Below are positions 46,137 through 55,429 of a stretch of DNA of 64,000 nucleotides, one piece after another; position 1 is the first letter of the stretch, and each line of letters begins with the position of its first letter. The DNA comes from an uncultured Clostridia bacterium (lineage in GTDB: Bacteria; Bacillota; Clostridia; TANB77; CAG-508), in NCBI GenBank assembly GCA_934154445.1, contig CAKPGC010000002.1, forward strand, positions 1-64,000, given 5' to 3'. The position numbers and the translations under genes were made by a program. The notes beneath the pieces were generated by a model. It was not told where the DNA came from and did no database searches. It saw only the letters and a list, made by a program, of their open reading frames with translations.

Positions 46137-47891
46137 TTATATTTGTATATCTGATATATTTAATAATTTTTTTTGAACTGCTAACAAATCAGCTGTATCT
46201 ATTTTTCCATCATTATTAATATCAGCAGATTTTAATTTTGCACCTTCAGGTATTTTAGAAATATTCAATAACTGTTTTTGTATTGTTAATAAATCAGCTG
46301 TATCTATTTTTCCATCCCCATTACAATCGCCTTTTTTTACTACTGTATATTTATCCTCAACGATATATCCAGTTGCCAATAATTCATTTTCTCCATCAAG
46401 ATAATTGTTGTCTGCTCTTGTTATCTTTGTTGGGCCTCCAAAAGCTTCCAATATATCTTTTGCAATTGCATCCGAAGCAACTGTTATTATCTTATTATCA
46501 CTATCAATTTTAACTTTAGATGTATTTTTTATAGTATTATCATTACCACTATTATTATTGTTATTATTATTGTTATTATCATTATTATTTTTATTATCGT
46601 TATTGTTATTTTCATTTATTGGAACTAAATATAATTTGTATTTACTCTCATTTTCATAGGTTTCTCTTGCAACATAGCCTATAGTTCCATTGGATTTTTG
46701 AATTTTATCCCAGTAAGTTCCAGCAACCTTTGAAGTAGCTTTTTCTATTCTTGTAACAATCTCATCTTTATATAACCAGCCAACAGTTTTATCTCCATTA
46801 GGATTATTTCTTATTCTTAATGTACTATCTACATTTACCTTAACAACATCTTTCTCTGTAGTATTTGTTCCATTTGTATCTGGTCTATAACAAGGTTCAC
46901 TTGGCATATTTTCATATACTGGTATTATAAATGTATGTGATGATGACATTGAATTTATATTTATATATGTATTTCTTAAAGTAGCTCCTTCACTTTGAGC
47001 TGCCAAAATATTTTGCATGTATTGATTTGAATACAATCCATTTGTTGCTTCAACATCAAACTTTTGTAAATATAATGTATTTTGTCCTTTTTGGATATAT
47101 TGTTTTGCTAAAAAGCTTATACCTCCATCTATTGATTTTTCTAAACTTGTCCATCCTTTCTTTTTTGCATAAGCTAATGCATTTGCTAATATTTCAGCAG
47201 TTGAATTTCCTGATGCAGCTATATTGAAGGCATTATAATATCCAACACCGTTTCCATTATATCCACTTCCAGATGTTAATACTGTTCCATTTTTTCCCTG
47301 TTCTTGAATTAACCTTGCAACAATATAATAAGCATTTACATTATTATTATTTGATGCATCTATTATTCCTTGTTCATGTCCTTCCAAAAAAGTTGATTTT
47401 GTCATAGATTTCAAAACATTTATATCACATCCAGAATTTGTTAATTCTTCAAATTGGAAAATATCTGATTCATTTATAGAATTTCTTGAATCCATCATAT
47501 ATTTTATTGCTTGTTCTGATGCACACTTCCAACTACCATTATCGTAAGCTTTATCTCCACATATAGCACAAATCCATTCTCCTTGGTAGTTTGTTGTTTT
47601 ATATACTAAGTTTTTTGGAGAAGTTCCATGTCCTACATACTCATTTGTTATAACTTCATTCCAATCAAGTCCTGTATATAATATTTTGAATTGCCAATTT
47701 GGATATTTATTTTTTAATTGTTTTATTCGTTCTTTTATTCCTGGATATTTTGAATCATCTATTTTATCTATATCTGTACTAAAATTTTGTGTTACAGCAT
47801 AGCTTTTATTTTGAATTGTTATTGACATTAATATGTTTAACATTATTGTTAAGATTAAAATCACTGATATAATCTTAATTTTCGTGTTCAT
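46137..47891 (-). CDS. Exported glucosaminidase-like protein with SH3 and dockerin domains
   Basis: 584 residues. Signal peptide to about 33; a glucosaminidase-like domain (about 60-320; GLDWNEVITNEYVGHG, LEGHEQGIIDASNNNNVNAY, YYNAFNIAASG); an SH3-like bacterial domain (VNVDSTLRIRNNPNGDKTVG onward); an Asn/Asp-rich linker; and a C-terminal dockerin with two Ca-binding units (GDCNGDGKIDTADLLTIQKQ and ADINNDGKIDTADLLAVQKK). It should cut peptidoglycan and dock to a cohesin partner. No cohesin is visible in this window. GGGGGG site upstream. Confidence 0.85.
   Translation of the reverse strand: MNTKIKIISVILILTIMLNILMSITIQNKSYAVTQNFSTDIDKIDDSKYPGIKERIKQLKNKYPNWQFKILYTGLDWNEVITNEYVGHGTSPKNLVYKTTNYQGEWICAICGDKAYDNGSWKCASEQAIKYMMDSRNSINESDIFQFEELTNSGCDINVLKSMTKSTFLEGHEQGIIDASNNNNVNAYYIVARLIQEQGKNGTVLTSGSGYNGNGVGYYNAFNIAASGNSTAEILANALAYAKKKGWTSLEKSIDGGISFLAKQYIQKGQNTLYLQKFDVEATNGLYSNQYMQNILAAQSEGATLRNTYININSMSSSHTFIIPVYENMPSEPCYRPDTNGTNTTEKDVVKVNVDSTLRIRNNPNGDKTVGWLYKDEIVTRIEKATSKVAGTYWDKIQKSNGTIGYVARETYENESKYKLYLVPINENNNNDNKNNNDNNNNNNNNNSGNDNTIKNTSKVKIDSDNKIITVASDAIAKDILEAFGGPTKITRADNNYLDGENELLATGYIVEDKYTVVKKGDCNGDGKIDTADLLTIQKQLLNISKIPEGAKLKSADINNDGKIDTADLLAVQKKLLNISDIQI
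46551..46612 (-). repeat. Trinucleotide microsatellite in the dockerin gene linker
   Basis: Repeated ATT/GTT triplets on the plus strand (AAT/AAC codons on the minus strand) encode the Asn/Asp linker. Such tracts vary in copy number but stay in frame. Confidence 0.7.
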
Positions 47892-48041
47892 TTATTTTTC
47901 CCCCTATTCTTTAGTTTATCTATTTTAGTTACTTTTTCCCATTTTTTCGACTTTATTATATCATTGTGCATTTTTTTAGTCAATAAATTTAAGCAATGTA
48001 ATATAATTGTAAAATACAGTATTTTTTATGCATTTAAAACA

Positions 48042-48071
48042 AAAAAGCGAGCAATATGCCCACTTTTTTAT
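48042..48071 (-). terminator. Probable terminator after the 125-residue gene
   Basis: AAAAAAGTGGGC and GCTCGCTTTTTT pair imperfectly on the minus strand and straddle the intergenic side of the stop codon. Confidence 0.5.
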
Positions 48072-48075
48072 TTGT

Positions 48076-48453
48076 TCATTTTTTACCACTATAAAAACAT
48101 TCCAAAATTGATTGAATATTCATATCAAGTATAAAATCAAATAGAAGTTTAGAGTCGATAATATTTATAGTCGGATCAACTAAATAGTTGCTCAAAGCCT
48201 CTATTTTTTCAATGTATGGAATATCAAAGATTTGTGAGGTAATTCCATCATGATGCGTGTCTGATTCTTTCTGAATTTTCCTATTAGAAAAAATTTCATA
48301 GTATTCTCCTCTTACTTTATGAACAAGAAAGTACCATGTTATACATCTTGGTCCATTTCCAGAGCCATCACTATAACTCGAAGTAATTATTGTTGTAGCA
48401 ACTCTTACATCTTTGGTTCTAAATTTTTTCTTTGTTTTTGTAAAAATGCCCAT
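48076..48453 (-). CDS. Hypothetical 125-residue protein
   Basis: Start chosen at the ATG behind AGGAG. Contains KFRTKDVRVATTIITSSYSD then RCITWYFLVHKVRGEYYEIF, and a C-terminal helical part. Predicted soluble, mixed beta/alpha. Family not recognised; base composition slightly less AT-rich than neighbours. Confidence 0.6.
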   Translation of the reverse strand: MGIFTKTKKKFRTKDVRVATTIITSSYSDGSGNGPRCITWYFLVHKVRGEYYEIFSNRKIQKESDTHHDGITSQIFDIPYIEKIEALSNYLVDPTINIIDSKLLFDFILDMNIQSILECFYSGKK

Positions 48454-48471
48454 TTTCAATTCTCCTAACAA

Positions 48472-48865
48472 TTGTTATATAAGAATTTAACAACTCACTA
48501 TTTTTCTTGTATTTCGCATAGCTACGAATGATATAAATAGTATAACACATTTCTATGTTAATTACAACAATCTAATTTTTATGAAACATGTAATCTAAAT
48601 TTAAAAACTTTTTTATGTAAAACAATGTATAAAATGTACCACAATTTATATTTTTTAAACCATACTATGATTGATTCTTTATCTATCATCAATTTCATAA
48701 TCAGTATTTGTAGGAAATTTTATTGTATATATACTTTCTATTTCTTCTCTAAATTGCTTTTTTAATTTTAGACTTTTTCTATAATGACTAATTAGATTAG
48801 ACATAATCTAAAATTAGACAAAAAAATAATATTTTGGGGTGCTTTTAATATTTATACATAAACAA
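48472..48865. other. Intergenic stretch with no confident gene
   Basis: A 41-codon frame (48804-48679, minus) starts MSNLISHYRKSLKLKK but has no ribosome site. The left copy of the 42-bp direct repeat lies within this stretch. Confidence 0.45.
48791..48832. repeat. 42-bp direct repeat, left copy
   Basis: Identical over 42 bases to 50307-50348. It contains the palindrome TTAGATTA-GACA-TAATCTAA. The copies bracket a 1.5-kb segment of foreign character next to tRNA-Leu. Confidence 0.9.
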
Positions 48866-48897
48866 AAATTGTTGGCGAAAAATTTCGCCAACAATTT
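48866..48897 (-). terminator. Terminator of the 139-residue island gene
   Basis: AAATTGTTGGCGAAA and TTTCGCCAACAATTT complement perfectly and T bases follow on the minus strand. Confidence 0.8.
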
Positions 48898-48905
48898 CTT
48901 CAGTA

Positions 48906-49325
48906 TTATGCAATTTTCATCTCTTTCATCAGAAGACCATTCATTTCGCTGCCCCAGCGTTCTACAAACTCGGGCACAGTTTCATCTTCTTCGGGCACAT
49001 AATCGATAAAATCAGTCCAATTTTTGCTCCACCATTTAAGGCACTCTTCACGAGTATTGCCAAGGAATTCGATGCAGGCAAAGTCAGGATCTTCTGCATC
49101 ATAGCTGAAAATAATCCTGACCTTGTGTCCAGTGATTGCGATGTCACTTTCAAACTTATCGATTCGATTATCTCGTGTTGAAACTTCTTCCTCACATTGC
49201 TTCCACGCATCTTCTACATTTTTCCTGGTTCTGCTGATGTGTTCAATATCATTTTCCCACCAACAGCCATGAGGCTCGGTAGAAGGATAGTGAATCCAGT
49301 AGAAAAAGATGTCCTTGTTGTCCAT
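48906..49325 (-). CDS. Hypothetical island protein 1
   Basis: 139 residues from the ATG at 49325 (GGAGG, eight bases). Trp- and acid-rich: IHYPSTEPHGCWWENDIEHI, VRIIFSYDAEDPDFACIEFL, ECLKWWSKNWTDFIDY. G+C is visibly higher than in flanking genes. Not recognised. Encoded between 42-bp direct repeats, so probably horizontally acquired; 78 bases from the next island gene on the same strand. Confidence 0.6.
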   Translation of the reverse strand: MDNKDIFFYWIHYPSTEPHGCWWENDIEHISRTRKNVEDAWKQCEEEVSTRDNRIDKFESDIAITGHKVRIIFSYDAEDPDFACIEFLGNTREECLKWWSKNWTDFIDYVPEEDETVPEFVERWGSEMNGLLMKEMKIA

Positions 49326-49402
49326 AAATAATAACCTCCAGATATTTATCTTGTTTATTTTGTCATTCCAGAGAAGTAACATAGAGAGTTTGGGCGATTC
49401 AA

Positions 49403-49891
49403 TTACTTGCCAAAATAAAGTAGCCACTTTAGTTTAGCAATGTCAATTTTCTCTTCTCTTAAGGTTCTAATTTTCTCATTATTCGCAACATAAAATTCTA
49501 ACTGTTGCTGAACAAGTGTGTCTGACTTGAGTTCAGGGAACAAAGTGACTAATGTAATTGAACTTTCTTCTGTTTTTAGGTCTGTGAATGTGTCATGTTC
49601 GTGTTTTATGTACTCTTCGACAATTCTGTCAATGTCTTGTTCAATTACTGCATTTTCTTCTTGGTACATTGCAATCTTATCATCTATAGTACTTGCCGTT
49701 GCAATTTTGGGTGCAATGCAACAAATTGTAACAATCATTGCAAAAGCAATAACTCCGAAAGCCCAAGCCAAAAAGAAAAATAATCCGTGAACACTAAATA
49801 ATTCATAATATACACTTTGCTCGGTCTTACTTGAGATAATGATACATACGACCATAGCTATAACTGCTAAACCTAAAATCAAAATGAACAT
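49403..49891 (-). CDS. Hypothetical island membrane protein 2
   Basis: 162 residues, two membrane segments (3-19 and about 34-57) and a C-terminal soluble helical part with coiled-coil character (YQEENAVIEQDIDRIVEEYI). Resembles LemA-like or other two-helix anchors only in outline; not recognised. AAGGAGG site. Confidence 0.6.
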   Translation of the reverse strand: MFILILGLAVIAMVVCIIISSKTEQSVYYELFSVHGLFFFLAWAFGVIAFAMIVTICCIAPKIATASTIDDKIAMYQEENAVIEQDIDRIVEEYIKHEHDTFTDLKTEESSITLVTLFPELKSDTLVQQQLEFYVANNEKIRTLREEKIDIAKLKWLLYFGK

Positions 49892-50041
49892 AAAAATTTC
49901 CTCCTTAAAATAATTATTTTACATTTGCAGTCTATATATCAACCTGTAAAACAGGATAAAAAGAATTTAACATAATAATTTTATCACTTTTTTCTTGATT
50001 TTGCAAGATTTTCCCATATATTCAAATAGAAGAACTTATTT

Positions 50042-50236
50042 TTATAAATTTATAATCTTATCTATAATTTCCATATCTTCAATTTTATTAATACCAAAAC
50101 ATTTTTTACCAAAATCTTTTATTGATGCTTCTAAATGATACATTTCTTTATTATCTATTACTATAAATCTGTCATGAAATTTATTTGTTTTAGCTACTTT
50201 TAAAATAGGGTATTCTTTATTAATTATTTCTATATA
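50042..50236 (-). pseudogene. C-terminal fragment of a phage ORF6N-domain protein
   Basis: 64 codons without a start, preceded by a stop. KFHDRFIVIDNKEMYHLEAS followed by IKDFGKKCFGINKIED is the conserved end of phage ORF6N/antirepressor-type proteins. The DNA-binding N-terminal half is missing. Indicates that prophage DNA once occupied this spot. Confidence 0.7.
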
Positions 50237-50306
50237 TCATATTCTACTAAATAATGCCTAATATACTAGCATAGTCAATTAGAAATTTGGTATAAAAAGA
50301 TTAGAC

Positions 50307-50348
50307 ATTAGATTAGACATAATCTAAAATTAGACAAAAAAATAATAT
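50307..50348. repeat. 42-bp direct repeat, right copy
   Basis: Identical to 48791-48832. It overlaps the T tract of the tRNA-Leu terminator, so the right copy is probably the native site and the left one the duplicate. Confidence 0.9.
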
Positions 50349-50377
50349 CAAGTGAATCTTCTAAAGTCCTTGATATT
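50344..50377 (-). terminator. Terminator of tRNA-Leu
   Basis: AATATCAAG and CTTGATATT pair around a 16-base loop and are followed by TTTTTTT on the minus strand. Confidence 0.85.
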
Positions 50378-50385
50378 ACTATAAC

Positions 50386-50469
50386 TGGTGCGGATGAAGG
50401 GACTCGAACCCCCACGTCGTTGACACTGGTTCCTAAGACCAGCGCGTCTACCAATTCCGCCACATCCGC
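50386..50469 (-). tRNA. tRNA-Leu (anticodon UAG)
   Basis: Acceptor GCGGATG pairs with CATCCGC, then discriminator A and an encoded CCA. The anticodon stem CTGGT/ACCAG encloses CTTAGGA with TAG; a long variable arm and a GGTTCGAGTCC T-arm fit class II tRNA-Leu. 84 bases including CCA. Confidence 0.95.
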
Positions 50470-50578
50470 ATTTGATATTAACAACATTAATAATAGCATA
50501 TTCCACCTTTTATTGTCAATAGTAATTTATAAAAATTTTCAATTTACTAAATGCAATTATTATATTAAAATTTAAATA

Positions 50579-50773
50579 CTACCTCTGTAAAAAAAATAAT
50601 ACAATTCCACATATTAAAACCAAAACTGCACCCAAAAATTTTAGTCCAGCAGATCCTTCATTTTGGTCTCCAAATCCAAAAAATTTCTTTGTTAGAATTC
50701 GTGCATCATATATTAAAATTACACCACACAAAATCAGCAAAAGAATAATTATTCTAATTATTATATTAAACAT
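50579..50773 (-). CDS. Small two-helix membrane protein
   Basis: 64 residues: a membrane helix at the start (IIIRIIILLLILCGVILIY) and one at the end (LKFLGAVLVLICGIVLFFL), short loop FFGFGDQNEGSAG between. AAGGATG upstream of the ATG. Conserved small membrane proteins of this layout are common in Clostridia; function unknown. Confidence 0.65.
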   Translation of the reverse strand: MFNIIIRIIILLLILCGVILIYDARILTKKFFGFGDQNEGSAGLKFLGAVLVLICGIVLFFLQR

Positions 50774-50833
50774 TTATATCTACATCCTTTTTTTCTTAGT
50801 ATTTATATATTATTATTTTTCTATATAAAAGTC

Positions 50834-50863
50834 AAGAGGAAATGAAAATTATCATCTCCTCTT
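50834..50863 (-). terminator. Terminator after the 115-residue gene
   Basis: AAGAGGA and TCCTCTT form the base of a hairpin on the minus strand just after the stop codon at 50875. Confidence 0.6.
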
Positions 50864-50874
50864 ACTATTAACCC

Positions 50875-51222
50875 TTAATCCTCCTCATCTAATCGCTCTA
50901 AAACCTTCTTGCAAAGTGCTTTAACAACATTGCTTACAGTTTTTCCTGCGAACATTCCTTCCGGAATATTCGGGCACTCATCGAGTTTTTCTTCAAGCCT
51001 GTCTAAAGATCTACTTGAACTAAAGTCTATTACGTTTTTCTTTTTCGTGTAAATATGGTGCATCATTTTCATGACTATAGAAGAAATTTCATCCATTTTT
51101 TCTTCTGGATGTCTTATCTTTCTGAGCACCATATTTGCAAGAAACAGCGTATGATAATCATCTAACTGCAGATTAATTACCTCCGCCAATGCAGTGTTAT
51201 AAATTAGTTCTTCAGATTTCAT
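50875..51222 (-). CDS. Hypothetical helical protein
   Basis: 115 residues, all helical in character, charged (RKIRHPEEKMDEISSIVMKM; SLDRLEEKLDECPN). GGAGG six bases upstream. Slightly higher G+C than neighbours. Not recognised. Confidence 0.6.
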   Translation of the reverse strand: MKSEELIYNTALAEVINLQLDDYHTLFLANMVLRKIRHPEEKMDEISSIVMKMMHHIYTKKKNVIDFSSSRSLDRLEEKLDECPNIPEGMFAGKTVSNVVKALCKKVLERLDEED

Positions 51223-51423
51223 TTTATCCTCCTGATTATTGCTGTGCCTATTATTTGATAGGACTTATTGGTTATTAAGTTACTATGTCCTTTCGGATAC
51301 ATATATATTATATCATAATTTACATAATTTTTCAAATTATGTTTATAAAAAGGTTTTTTTCTTTTACGAAACTTTAATTCTAAAAAAATATATTCAACAT
51401 ATATTTATATTAATTCTTATAAA

Positions 51424-52695
51424 ATGGTGAAAGGAATGATTTTAAAAATGAAATTTTTAAAAAATATAATAGCAATTTCAATTATAATAACTTCACTTAT
51501 AATACCCTATTCTGTATCATTGTCATATTCAGATTCTTATGTATGGTCCACAGAAACAGATTCAATAGTAGCTAATTCATCTGATATCTTAGAAGTAAGT
51601 TCTGAGAAGAGTGAAAACAATTCTTTGAATCTGGAAAGTGGTTCCGCAATTTTAATAGAACAGTCAACAGGCAAAGTTCTTTATGAACACAATATACATG
51701 ATCAATTAAGACCAGCATCAGTAACAAAAATAATGAGTATCTTGTTAATAATGGAACAAATTGATAACGGCTTGCTTTCTTATACTGATACAATTGGTTG
51801 TTCAGAAACAGCTCGCTCTATGGGTGGATCACAAATATGGTTGGATACAAGAGAAACTCTTACAGTTGATGAAATGTTAAAGGCAATTTGTGTTGTTTCA
51901 GCTAATGATTGTGTTGTTGCAATGGCTGAACATATTGCTGGTTCAGAAGAAGCTTTTGTTCAAATGATGAATGATAAGGCTAAACAATTAGGAATGAATG
52001 ATACCTATTTTAAAAACTGTCACGGTATTGATGAAGATGGTCATGTAACATCAGCTTACGATATAGCTTTAATGTCTCGTGAACTTTTAACTAAACATCC
52101 TGATATAACAAAATATACAACAATTTGGATGGATTCTTTAAGAGATGGAAAATCTCAATTAGTAAACACAAACAAATTAATAAAAACTTATAAAGGAATT
52201 ACAGGATTAAAAACAGGTTCTACCTCACTTGCATTGTATAATTTATCAGCAAGTGCAACTCGTGATGACTTGTCTTTAATTGCAGTAATTATGAAAGCAC
52301 CATCAACAAAAGTTAGATTTTCAGAAGCACAAAAATTATTAGATTATGGATTTAATAATTTTACATTCAAAAGTTTTGGAAATAAAGATGATATAATCCA
52401 AACTGTTAATGTAAATAAAGGTGTCAAAAAGACAGTTAATGCAATTCTAGAAAATAATGCAGGTACTTTAGTCGAAAAAGGAAAAGAAAATCAAATTGTT
52501 CAATCAGTTGAAATCAATAGCAATATAGTAGCTCCTATAAAAAAAGGTGATGTTATTGGTAAAGTAATATTTTCTATTGACAATAAAAATATTGCAAGCA
52601 TTAACTTAATTGCTTCAGACAATGTTGATAAAATAAACTTTTTTACTATGTCTAAAAAAATTATTTATAGTTGGATTGATTTATTAAGAAGTTAA
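51424..52695 (+). CDS. D-alanyl-D-alanine carboxypeptidase (penicillin-binding protein, DacF type)
   Basis: 423 residues, with ATGs at 51436 and 51448 as alternative starts. Signal peptide (FLKNIIAISIIITSLIIPYS), SxxK in RPASVTKIMSI, SAN-type motif VVSANDCVVAMAEH, KTG in GITGLKTGSTSLA, and a C-terminal beta domain with a terminal amphipathic stretch. Trims stem peptides of peptidoglycan outside the membrane; DacF in Bacillus acts in spore cortex formation. Which DacA/B/F type this is cannot be decided. Confidence 0.9.
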   Translation: MVKGMILKMKFLKNIIAISIIITSLIIPYSVSLSYSDSYVWSTETDSIVANSSDILEVSSEKSENNSLNLESGSAILIEQSTGKVLYEHNIHDQLRPASVTKIMSILLIMEQIDNGLLSYTDTIGCSETARSMGGSQIWLDTRETLTVDEMLKAICVVSANDCVVAMAEHIAGSEEAFVQMMNDKAKQLGMNDTYFKNCHGIDEDGHVTSAYDIALMSRELLTKHPDITKYTTIWMDSLRDGKSQLVNTNKLIKTYKGITGLKTGSTSLALYNLSASATRDDLSLIAVIMKAPSTKVRFSEAQKLLDYGFNNFTFKSFGNKDDIIQTVNVNKGVKKTVNAILENNAGTLVEKGKENQIVQSVEINSNIVAPIKKGDVIGKVIFSIDNKNIASINLIASDNVDKINFFTMSKKIIYSWIDLLRS

Positions 52696-52708
52696 ACTTC
52701 ATAAAAAT

Positions 52709-52746
52709 AAAAAACAGTTTTCAAACTTTAAAAACTGTTTTTTATT
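52709..52746. terminator. Bidirectional terminator between dacF-like gene and valS
   Basis: AAAAAACAGTTTT and AAAACTGTTTTTT complement perfectly between convergent genes. Confidence 0.85.
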
Positions 52747-52753
52747 TTATAAG

Positions 52754-55429
52754 TTATTTTTGTAATCTTTCTTCAACTTTAGAAAGCATATCTTTATATT
52801 TTTCCAATTTATCTTTTTCTTCTTGTATCTTCTTTTCAGGTGCTTTATTTACAAATCCAGGATTTGAAAGCATTTTTTCACATCTTGCAACTTCACTTTC
52901 TAATCTAGTTTTTTCTTCCTCTAGTCTCTTTCTTTCTTCCTCCATATCAACTAAATCTTCAAGTGGCATATATAGTTCAATTCCATCTTTTAGGATGCTT
53001 ATTGCATTTTCTGGTATTCCTGCTTTGTCTTTTTGAACTACTATCTTCTCTCCAAGTCCTAATTTTAAGATGAAGTCTTTTGCTTCCCAGATTTCATTTT
53101 CATATTTTTGTGTTACAAATATTAATTCTGATTTTTTTGATGGATGTATGTTCATGTTTGCTCTTACATTTCTTATTTCTGTAATAATTTCTTTTATTTT
53201 TTCAACTGTTTGTTCTTCTTCATCAAAAACAAATTCTTCTCTTATTCTTGGCCATTTTGATACTATTAAATCTGCTTCATTGTATTTTACTAGTTTGTCA
53301 TAAATTTCTGATGTTACAAATGGCATAAATGGATGTAATAATTTTAACGATGTTTCAAATACATGGTTTAGTATATCACTTACGGCAACTTTTGTTTCTT
53401 CATTTTCACTATAAATCCTTGTTTTAACCATTTCGATATACCAGTCACAGAATTCGTTCCAAATGAAGTTATAAATTTTGTCAATTGCAATTCCTAAATC
53501 ATAATTTTCAATATTTCTTGTGATGTCTGCTACTAATTTGTCTAATTTGTTTAGTATCCATTTATCTTCTATTGTTAATGATTTTAAATCATAATTTCCA
53601 TTATTATACCAATTATCATGGAATTCTTTTACTTTTTCTTCGTCAGGTGTATTCATTATTATGAATTTAGCAGCATTCCAAATTTTGTTTGCAAAGTTTG
53701 ATGCTTGTTCTAGTTTTTCTGGCATATATCTGATGTCATTTCCCATTGTTGTTCCAGAAAGTACTGAAAATCTTAAGCTATCCGCACCATATTTGTCAAT
53801 TATTTCAATTGGGTCAATTCCATTTCCTAATGATTTTGACATTTTTCTTCCTTGTGAATCTCTTACAATTCCGTGTACAACAACATCTTTAAATGGATTT
53901 TTATCTGTTAATTCTAAGCCTTGTGTCATCATTCTTGATACCCAGAATGTTATGATATCATACCCTGTTACCAATACATTTGTTGGATAGAATGTTTTGT
54001 AGTCTTCTGATTCTGTATTTGGCCAGCCTAATGTTGAAAATGGCCATAATGCTGAACTAAACCATGTATCTAGTGAGTCTTCATCTTGATGTAATTTGCT
54101 AGAACCACATTTTTCGCATTTTTCTGGCATTTGTTTTGCAGCATGTATATGTCCACATTCGTCACAATAATATACTGGAATTCTGTGTCCCCACCATAAT
54201 TGTCTTGATATACACCAGTCTTGGATATTGTCTAACCAGTTGAAATACATTTTTTCATATCTTTTTGGTACAAATTTTACTTCATCATTTCTAACTGCAT
54301 CTGCTGCTCTTTTTGCTAAATCTTTCATTGATACAAACCATTGCTCTGAAATTCTTGGTTCTATTGTGCTGTGACATCTGTAGCATTTTCCAACATTGTG
54401 TGTATAATCTTCAATTTTTACTAGGTTTCCTAGTTCTTGTAGTTTTTCTACAATTAGTTTTCTTGCTTCAATTGCAGGTATTCCTTTATATTCTGGAACT
54501 AAATCTCCCATAACCCCACTATCGTCAAACACTTCTATAATTTCTAAGTTGTGTCTTAGTCCGGCTTGATAATCATTTGGGTCATGAGCTGGTGTTATTT
54601 TAACACATCCTGTTCCAAATTCTTTTTCAACAAATTCATCTGCTATTATTGGTATTTCTTTATTCATAATTGGTAAAATACATTTTTTACCTACCAAATC
54701 TTTGTATCTTTCATCATCTGGATGTACTGCAACTGCTGTATCTCCAAGCATTGTTTCAGGTCTTGTTGTTGCAACTATAATGTATCTATTTGGTTCTCCT
54801 GCAATTTGATATCTAATATGCCATAAATGTGATGGTTCATCTTCATATTCAACTTCTGCGTCAGAAATTGTTGTATGACATGATGGACACCAGTTTATCA
54901 TTTTTTTACCTTTATAAATTAATCCTTTATTATACAATTGGATAAATTGTTCTAAAACCGCTTCTGATAGTCCTTCATCCATTGTGAATCTATTTCTATC
55001 CCAGTCACATGAACACCCTAATCTTCTTTGCTGTTTTTGAATTGTTCCTCCATATTCTTTAGTCCAAGACCATGCTCTTTCTAAGAATTGTTCTCTAGTG
55101 ATATCTGCTTTTGTTAATCCCTCTTCTTTTTTCATTTTTTCTACAACCTTAACTTCTGTTGCAATTGCTGCATGATCAGAACCTGGAAGCCATAGTGTAT
55201 TATATCCTTGCATTCTTTTAAATCTAATTAAAATGTCTTGTATAGTATCATCTAATGCATGCCCCATGTGTAGTTTTCCTGTTACATTTGGTGGTGGCAT
55301 CATTATGCAATAACTTTCTTTTGTTTTGTCCATACTTGGTTTAAAGTATCCTTTTTCTTCCCATTCTTGATATAGTTTTTCTTCAAAATTTTGTGGATTG
55401 TACTTATCATTTAATTTTTTATCTTTCAT
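52754..55429 (-). CDS. valS: Valyl-tRNA synthetase
   Basis: 891 residues from the ATG at 55429; two further ATGs lie just upstream. Class I motifs: PPPNVTGKLHMGHALDD (HIGH) and KMSKSLGNGIDP (KMSKS). The editing domain with WSTTRPETM-like ATTRPETMLGDTAVAVHPDD and the coiled-coil C-terminal arm (EEKTRLESEVARCEKML) identify ValRS. Last gene of an operon beginning behind a T-box at 58 kb. Confidence 0.97.
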   Translation of the reverse strand: MKDKKLNDKYNPQNFEEKLYQEWEEKGYFKPSMDKTKESYCIMMPPPNVTGKLHMGHALDDTIQDILIRFKRMQGYNTLWLPGSDHAAIATEVKVVEKMKKEEGLTKADITREQFLERAWSWTKEYGGTIQKQQRRLGCSCDWDRNRFTMDEGLSEAVLEQFIQLYNKGLIYKGKKMINWCPSCHTTISDAEVEYEDEPSHLWHIRYQIAGEPNRYIIVATTRPETMLGDTAVAVHPDDERYKDLVGKKCILPIMNKEIPIIADEFVEKEFGTGCVKITPAHDPNDYQAGLRHNLEIIEVFDDSGVMGDLVPEYKGIPAIEARKLIVEKLQELGNLVKIEDYTHNVGKCYRCHSTIEPRISEQWFVSMKDLAKRAADAVRNDEVKFVPKRYEKMYFNWLDNIQDWCISRQLWWGHRIPVYYCDECGHIHAAKQMPEKCEKCGSSKLHQDEDSLDTWFSSALWPFSTLGWPNTESEDYKTFYPTNVLVTGYDIITFWVSRMMTQGLELTDKNPFKDVVVHGIVRDSQGRKMSKSLGNGIDPIEIIDKYGADSLRFSVLSGTTMGNDIRYMPEKLEQASNFANKIWNAAKFIIMNTPDEEKVKEFHDNWYNNGNYDLKSLTIEDKWILNKLDKLVADITRNIENYDLGIAIDKIYNFIWNEFCDWYIEMVKTRIYSENEETKVAVSDILNHVFETSLKLLHPFMPFVTSEIYDKLVKYNEADLIVSKWPRIREEFVFDEEEQTVEKIKEIITEIRNVRANMNIHPSKKSELIFVTQKYENEIWEAKDFILKLGLGEKIVVQKDKAGIPENAISILKDGIELYMPLEDLVDMEEERKRLEEEKTRLESEVARCEKMLSNPGFVNKAPEKKIQEEKDKLEKYKDMLSKVEERLQK

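Noticed and set aside
48679..48804. 41-codon ORF starting MSNLISHYRK
   Set aside because: No ribosome site, start lies in the 42-bp repeat, no conservation can be argued.
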